Part shown: positions 30,601 through 39,600 of the stretch, one piece after another
How positions within the stretch are numbered: position 1 is the stretch's first letter
How the letters are laid out: each line of letters begins with the position of its first letter
From: Dyadobacter sp. NIV53
GTDB lineage: Bacteria; Bacteroidota; Bacteroidia; Cytophagales; Spirosomataceae
Direction of reading: 5' to 3'
NCBI RefSeq assembly: GCF_019711195.1
Contig: NZ_CP081299.1
Span: 6,668,501 to 6,732,500 of the forward strand
Length of the DNA: 64,000 bases
Notes under the pieces: model-generated
Seen by the model: only the letters and a program-made list of their open reading frames with translations
Told to the model about the DNA's origin: nothing
Database searches by the model: none
Position numbers and translations under genes: made by a program

Positions 30601-33600
30601 GCTGGATATTACCGAAGATGTTGAGACGGGGAACCTGTATGTAATTGAATACAACTGGAATAATATCAGTGGAAAAACTGCTCAGATCGTTCTATTAAAA
30701 GCCACGGCTCCTTCGGCCCAGGTTGGGATTGCGGCAGTAAGCCCGGCTGAGATCGTGGAAAACGATGTAATAGGTGGTGCCGCTGGCAAAACCCATACGA
30801 TCACGGTTGCAAATACAGGTAACAGTAACCTGACAGTGACAGGAATTACACTGGATGGTACGGACAAAAACCAGTTCCAGTTAACGGGCGCACCGAATCC
30901 AAGTGTAGCTTCACCGGTGACAATCGCGCGTGGAAGTGCTATCACCTTCAACATCGCATTCAACCCTACAACAGCAGGTGTGAAAACCGCCAGCATTCTG
31001 GTAACGAGTACAAACAATGAAGTGAAAACAGTATCATTGAGTGGTTTGGGAACTGCCGGTCTGTCGGGTACCAACGAACCTTCTTTGCAGGCTGTTTTAG
31101 ATGTTCATGGTATCATTGTGAATGTAGGTGACGATAACAAAAACACCAACATCATTCACAGTACGAACTACACGGCTCCGATATTGGGTGAAGAAGTATC
31201 TATTCAGAAATTCCAGCGCGGTGAAGATGGCCCTGTCATTATCGAACCTTTATCTGTATTCGGGCCAACAGACCCGGCAGGAATTGTTACGGGTTTCGGA
31301 TGGTACAGTTCAGGTCTGCCAAATGCTAAAAATGAATTGTTTACGGTTGACAACAGCCAGTTTCAGACTGTAAACGTACAACCAAACGGAACACTTACTT
31401 TCGATCCGGCTTATGAGTCGTTCGGTTTCTATTCACGCTGGCCGTATTTCAATAACCGTCACCTGTATAGTGAAGATGCCCTGAACACTTTCACCGGCGC
31501 AGTACCACATCATGTGCGGGTGTATCCTTTGAAAAATTCAGAAGGTGCGGTAATTGAAAACGCATATATCATCGCAACTGAGGAACACATCAGCGGTTGG
31601 GATTATCAGGATATCGTGGTGATCGTGCGTAATGTAAAACCTTTTGAAACGGCTGTGGCCAAAGATCTTGCTTTATCTGCAACCTCTCTTGACTTTGCTC
31701 ATACATTAGGTACAATTACTACACCTAAAACAGTTACTTTAACGGCAAGCACAGGCTCACCCTCAGTAACGATTACGAAATCAGGTAATAGTCCGTGGCT
31801 GACATTACCGGCAGGAGCTTTGGGTACTTTGTCATTTGGTATCAATGGTGACGGCCTGGCAGCAGGGACTTATTCTACCACAGTCACTATTTCTGCCTCA
31901 GGTTATACAAGTGTAACGTTGCCTGTAACTTTGACCGTTACCAACCTGATAACAGGTGCGACCATTGCAGTAAGCAGCGACGAACTGGTTTTCGATGCGC
32001 TTAAAAATACTGTGGCCACCAAACGGATTACCATTACCAATACAAGCAAAACAACGCTGAATCTGGGTGCGATGAGTATCACTGGTACCAATGCTGCCAA
32101 ATTTGATGTTCAGGCAGTAATTGCAGAAGGTGTTGTAGCAGGGCCATCGCTGGCTCCGGATGAAACGAAAAATTTCCAGATATCCTTTACACCGGGTAAT
32201 GAGGTAAATACGTTCAATGCAACGCTTGTTATCAATAGTGATGCGGGTAATTCTCCGGTAACCAATGTTAACTTATATGCTATTTCACTGAATGGTTACG
32301 AAGGCGACAACGAACCTCCGCTGCAAACGGTTGTCAACGTTCTTGGCTATGGTATCAATGTCGGCTGGACAAACCTGGCAGGTGGTATTCAGACTACTAT
32401 GAAAGGGGAAGAAGTACCGGTGCAGCTTTTTGAGAAAAACGGAAATGGGCCGGTGACCATAACACCAGTTGCTCGTTATTCACCTAATCAGGAGCTGCCA
32501 TTCGGATTTTATACCAAAACAAATAATGCGCCTGTACGCTCGATTGTTGGTACACTTTCAGGTGTACTTGGTCAGCACAATGTATTATATCCGCAGATCG
32601 TGGCTGGTACCGATCAGTTCAATCCTGAATCCGCTGCATTTGGAATTTATGTGGTAGGAATAGCAAACCGTTTGTCCTATACAGAAGACCAGCTGAATGC
32701 AGGTGGCCCGGCGCTTCATGCTGTACGTACCTATCCGTTGAGAAACCGTCAGGGTGAACTTGTGCCGAATAGTTATCTGGTCTGCTTTGAGGACGCTTCA
32801 AATGGTGATTACCAGGATTATATGTTCGTGCTGAAAAATGTAATTGCAGCCGGAACACGAAAAGAACTGGCATTCAATGCGGCCACTCTCGACTTTAACG
32901 CGCCGGTCAATGGTACCGTTGCAGCAAAATCCATTACCTTGGAAGCTAAAAACGGAACACCGGCAGCAATTACGTTCACTAAAGTAAATGCCGGCTGGCT
33001 TACATTGCCGAACCCCGCAATAGGTGATTTGTCTTTTGGTATCAATACAGCCGGTTTAACTGCCGGAACGTACACCACGACAGTTACAGCTGCTGCTTCC
33101 GAATTTGCCAGTTCAACCATAACCGTCAATTTGCGTGTAACAGATGTTAATGCCAATTCTACCAAAGTAAACTTCCAGCTTGCAACTGCTGCCACACCGG
33201 CCGGGTATGTTGCAGATGCCGGTTTGCCTTACAATGATACAAGAACATACGGCTGGATTGACCCGACTACGAAAGAGCCAAAAGACAATTCGGCCAATAT
33301 GCGTGATCGTGCTGTCACCACAGCTGAACTAAGGTTGAGAGGCCTGGCTTTGATGCAGGGAACAAGTGCCGCATCCTGGGAAATAAAAGTAAACCCGGGC
33401 CAATACAATGTGACTATCGGAGCAGGGGATCTGTCCTTTTATGATAGTAAACACCGTATCAATGTGGAAGGCGTAAATGTAATAAACGACTTTGTACCAA
33501 CCGCTGCCATACCTAGTCAGATTTCAACCACTACGGTCCAGGTAAATGATGGTAAGCTGACAATTGATGCAACCGGAGGAACCAATTCAAAAATCAATTT

Positions 33601-36600
33601 TGTAATCGTTGAAGCGGCAACTGCAGAGGGAGACTTTATTGCACCAGTGGCTTCTATCCAGTTAAAAGGTACTTTACAGTCCGCCGGTGTTTACAAAAAC
33701 CAGGTGATTGCAACCGTAAATGCCACAGACTTAGGCGGATCAGGATTAGCCCAGGTATTGTATAGTTTGAATAACGCTGCATATGCACCTTATTACTCAC
33801 CGCTTTTACTAAGCACACCGGGTGTTTATACACTGCGTGCCAAAGCAACAGATGGTAACGGTAACGAAACAATTACCGGCCAGTCTTCCTTTACCGTTGT
33901 GCAGCCTGCACCAAGCAATGCCAACATGGTAGTGGAAAATCTTGACAAATTCCCTGGTAATGACAGGCTGGTTTTCTCACTGATCCAGACACCATGGCGC
34001 AGAACGAACGATGACGGTACATTCACGGCCTACAACAGGAACCACGATGTGGTAAAAGTGAAAATTAGTAATAAAGGGACTGGAGTGCTTAATGTAGGAA
34101 GCCTTAACCTTTCGAATACAGCTGCCTGGAAAATTGCAACGATTAACAATGTTGTGTATGATCCTGCTACTGCGGCTCCTATTACGCTTAATTCCAATGG
34201 TTCGGTTGAGGTGGGAATCCAGTTTATTGCCAATTTTACTTCCGGCCGCGTAAGGATTCTGACCGATACACTGAACATTATTTCCAATGACGATCAGGCG
34301 CCTAAGAAAAGCCTGATGCTGAACGGATTGTGGCAGGCAAGGGGAGAAGGCAACAATGAGCCTTATGCACGTGAAATTATCAGTGCGTTCGGTTTCAAAA
34401 CCAATGTTGGGTTTGTGCATGACGACGGTACAAACGCAGGAAGCAGCATGATCCTGAATACAGATGAAATTATGTCATCTTTCTTTACCAGAGCTGATGC
34501 GACCAAGCCTGTTTCAGTAGTTCAGATGGCTGCTTACCATGGCTGTTGCGCTGCGACAGAAACATTCCAGTATTATGCAAAAGGTGCAACCGGGGTTACG
34601 AATGTATTCACGCACAATCCTTTGGACGGGCAGTCTTTACTGCCTCAGAAAAACGGAACCGCAGCAGTACTGGCCGAAGGAACCTTTACGCCATCCGGTA
34701 CAGGGATATTTGGATTTAAATCCGCAAGTTCGTACTCTGACCGTACCCGTAATTCGGAAGGTAAAATAGGATTGCGTGTATGGAAAGCAGTCAATGCAGA
34801 CGGAGATATTATTCCAAATGCATACCTGGTTGGTCATGACTATATCGGCAACCCGCTGGTTACCAACTACGATTACCAGGACAATGTTTTCTACGTGTCG
34901 AACATCAAACCTGAAACCGGCGCTTTGAATTACTCGGAGTTGTCAGCAACTACCTCCTCAGTAGAATTTGCTGCCCGCCAGGTTGGTGCAACGGATACAC
35001 GTACAATTGACCTGAAAAATCTGGGGCTGATATACGATAATGGAATTACTGATCCTTCGATAACGATCAAAAGTGTAGAAATAACGGGTGCCAACCAGAA
35101 TGAATTTTCAGTAGCGGCACCGGCTTCTATGACGCTGGCCCCACAGGGAACAACTACTGTTAATGTAACTTTCAGGCCGAACACCCAGGGTATTAAAAAT
35201 GCCGCGCTGATGATCAATTACAACAACAGCCTTTCGCCGCTCCGCATCCCGCTTTATGGTATTGCCGACAATAGCTGTAATGTCATTGCCGTAGTTAAAC
35301 GTATTAAAGGCGGTGCTGATGCGAACGTGACTATTAATGGCAAAGTCTGGGAAACGGATAAAGCTTACCGACAAGGTTCAGTGCAGCTCGACAAACCCGC
35401 TGCAACACCAATAGCAGGTACGGATGACGACGTGCTGTATCAGACTTATTTGTCCGCAGCTGCCGATCTGGGCGAAACCCGTTATCAGGTTCCGCTGGCA
35501 AACGGCAACTATATGGTACGTATGCACTTTGTAGAAAACTTCTTTACAGCAGTCGGATCAAGGGTGTTTACTATCAACATGGAAAACCAGACCAGCCTTG
35601 CCAATTTTGATATCTTCCGCGAAAATGGTTATAAAACAGCTATGGTGAAAGACTTTCAGGTAGCAGTAGCCGATGGTATACTGGACATTAAATTTAACCC
35701 GACCGTAAATCGCCTGGCATTGGCAGGAATGGAAATTTTTGCTGCCACGCCAAGTCCGAATGCTATTGCGCTCACACAGCTGGCAGTGACAGGTTCTGAC
35801 TGCGGAGCAACCAACGGTTCTATAGTATTCGGTGTGACCAACTCTTCGGCAGCATCCTTCCTGTATAAAATAGGAGCGGGTGGTACGTATCAGTCGTCAC
35901 CGGTATTTGAAAACCTGGCCGCGGGCAATTATACTTTTTATGTAAAAGAAAATATTGCTGGTGGATGTGAAACTGCAAAAGTGTTTACCATACCGCAAAA
36001 CAATAATCTTGCTTTCGCAGTAAGTGCCCCGGTAATTGCATGTTCTGCAACTACGGGTACTGCTACCGTAAGTAATATCACCGGAGGCTCAGGAAACTAT
36101 ACGATCACCTGGGCAACTGCTCCTGTCCAAACGGGTGCTACGGCAACAGGCCTTGCTCCCGGTACTTATAGTGTAACCATACTGGATGTAACAGGATGCA
36201 GCAAAACGCAGCAGGTAACTGTAACGAAAGAAACCAATTGCGCTACTGCCATACGGATCAATTCAGGTGGTGCGTTGTTCACAGCTTCCGGCAGCCGTGT
36301 GTTTACTGCCGATACCTATTTTGGCGGAACAAATGGAACCGGAACCCTGGCAACCACAGTAGACATTCTGAACACAACAGATGATGTATTATACCGCAGC
36401 GAACGTTCTTCGGCAGCATTCAATTACAGTATTCCCGTACCCAATGGGTCGTTCAATGTCATCCTGCATTTTGCTGAAACCTATTTCGGTGCTCCCGGAA
36501 AAGTAGCTGGTGCAGTTGGCAAACGGAAGTTCCATGTAAATATTGAAGGCAACCGCAAGCTGACGGACTATGATATTTATGACAAAGCAGGTGGCGCAGT

Positions 36601-39600
36601 TCGTCCGGTGCTGGAAACTTTCCCGGTAACAGTAACTGACGGAATGCTGAACATCGACTTCCTGAGTGGTTCGGTTAATCTGCCTAAAATCTCTGCAATT
36701 GAAGTAATACCAACAGCTCCGATAGTTAATGCAGCTCCTGTACTTGCGGCGATTGGCAGTAAAACTGTAACGGTTGGACAAGCGTTAACATTCACAGCTA
36801 CTGCAACGGATTCCAATGCAGATCAGACGAAAGTTTACTCATTGGTTGGTGCCCCTGCTGGTGCAGTCATCAATGCCACAACTGGAGTGTTCACCTGGAC
36901 GCCGGCAACTGCCGGAACTTTCACCTTTACAGTAAGAGTAACGGACAACGGTTTGCCGGTAATGACAGATGATGAGCAGATTACAGTAACTGTCAATAAT
37001 ATTGTCAACGAGGCTCCCGTACTGGCAGCTATCGGAAATAAAACTGTAACGCTTGGTCAGGCGCTAACATTCACAGCCACAGCAACAGATGTCAATACGA
37101 ACCAGACAAAAACGTTCTCTCTGATTGACGCCCCTGCTGGTGCAGTCATCAATGCCACAACTGGCGCTTTCGCCTGGACACCAGCTGCTGCCGGAACTTT
37201 CACCTTTACAATAAGAGTGACTGACGACGGAATCCCTGTGCTGACTGATGATGAACAAATTACTGTTATAGTTAATAATGTAGTCAACGAGGCTCCTGTA
37301 CTGGCTGTTATCGGAAATAAAACTGTAACGCTTGGTCAGGCGCTAACATTCACAGCCACAGCAACAGATGTCAATACGAACCAGACTAAAACGTTCTCTC
37401 TTATTGACGCCCCGGCTGGTGCAGTCATCAATGCCACAACTGGTGCTTTCGCCTGGACACCAGCTGCTGCCGGAACTTTCACCTTTACATTAAGAGTGAC
37501 GGACAACGGAATCCCTGTGCTGACAGATGATGAGCAGATTGCAGTAACTGTGAACAATATTGTCAATGAGGCTCCCGTATTGGCAGCGATCGGAAATAAA
37601 ACTGTAACCCTTGGTCAGGCGCTGACTTTCACGGCTACTGCAACAGATGCCAACACTGCTCAGACTAAAACTTATTCTCTCGTAAATGCTCCGGCTGATG
37701 CAGCGATCAATGCAACAACGGGTGTATTCACCTGGACACCAACCGCTGCGAGTACTTTCACCTTTACGATAAGAGTAACGGACAATGGGATACCTGTACT
37801 GACAGATGATGAGCAGATTACGGTAACGGTAAATACTGTGGCTCCTGCTGCCATACGTATCAATTCTGGTGGTGCGCTGTTCAATGCTTCCGACAGCCGA
37901 ACGTTTATTGCCGATACTTATTTTGGCGGAACAAATGGTACCGGAACCCTGGCAACCACAGTAGACATTCTGAACACAACGGATGATGTACTGTACCGCA
38001 GCGAGCGTTCTTCCGCTGCATTTAATTATAGCATTCCGGTTACAAATGGTTCGTTCAATGTCATCCTGCACTTTGCTGAAACTTACTTCGGTGCTCCCGG
38101 AAAACCGGCAGGTGCAATTGGCAAACGGAAGTTCCATGTTAATATAGAAGGAACCCGCAAGCTGGACGATTACGATATTTATGCAAAAGCAGGCGGTGCA
38201 GTCCGTCCCGTATTGGAAACTTTCCCGGTAACAGTAACGGATGGTATCCTGAACATCGACTTCCTGAGTGGTTCGGTCAATCTTCCTAAGATCTCCGCGA
38301 TTGAAGTAGTACCAACAGCTCCGATCGTAAATGCGGCTCCGGTACTGGCTGTGATTGGCGACAAAACTGCAACTGTTGGACAGGCATTAACATTCACAGC
38401 AACTGCAACGGATGCTAATACCGGCCAGACGAAAACTTATTCTCTGGTAAGCGCCCCGGCTGGTGCGGCAATCAATGCCACAACGGGTGTTTTCACCTGG
38501 ACACCAACTGCTGCGGGAACTGTCAACTTTTCTGTAAGAGTAACGGATAATGGTTCACCAGCGCTGTCAGACGAGAAACCGGTTACGGTAACAGTGAGCA
38601 ACACGACAAATGCGGCTCCGGTACTGGCTGTGATTGGCGACAAAGCCGTAACGGTTGGACAGGCATTAACATTCACGGCAACTGCAACGGATGCTAATAC
38701 AAATCAGACGAAAACTTATTCTCTGGTAAGCGCCCCGGCTGGTGCGGCAATCAATGCCACAACGGGTGTTTTCACCTGGACACCAACTGCTGCGGGAACT
38801 GTCAACTTTTCTGTAAGAGTAACGGACAACGGTTCACCTGCGCTTTCAGACGAAAAACCGGTTACGGTAACAGTGAGCAACACAACAAATGCGGCTCCGG
38901 TACTGGCCCTGATTGGCAACAAAACTGCAACGGTTGGACAGGCATTAACATTCACGGCAACTGCAACAGATGCTAATACAAATCAGACGAAAACTTACTC
39001 TCTGGTAAGCGCCCCGGCTGGTGCAGCGATCAATGCCACAACGGGTATATTTAACTGGACGCCAACTGCTGCCGGAACTTTCACCTTCACGGTCAGAGTA
39101 ACTGACAATGGAACGCCGGTTCTCACAGATGATGAGCAAATTACGGTTACAGTAAGTGCTGTGGCTCCTGCTGCAATAAGGATCAATGCGGGTGGTGCGG
39201 CGTTCACGGCTTCGGGTAACCGCGCGTTTATTGCAGACAGGTACTTTGGCGGAACGAACGCTACCGGAACACTTGCTTCAACTGTGGATATACTGAACAC
39301 AACGGATGATGTACTATACCGCAGCGAGCGTTCTTCGGCTGCTTTCAATTACAGCATTCCGGTTACGAACGGCTCATTCAATGTCATCCTGCACTTCGCT
39401 GAAACTTACTTCGGTGCTCCCGGAAAACCGGCAGGCGCGATAGGCAAACGGAAGTTCCATGTTAATATTGAAGGAACCCGCAAGCTGGATGATTACGATA
39501 TTTATGCCAAAGCAGGCGGTGCAGTCCGTCCGGTGCTCGAAACTTTCCCGGTAACAGTAACCGACGGTATACTGAACATCGACTTCCTGACTGGTTCGGT

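Noticed and set aside
37490..38137. Long antisense open frames inside the giant gene
   Set aside because: They mirror the repetitive, highly biased sense coding sequence and give low-complexity products.
36734..39172. Regular repeats considered as a CRISPR array
   Set aside because: The 279-bp period is in frame, codes for Ig-like domains and has no spacer structure.
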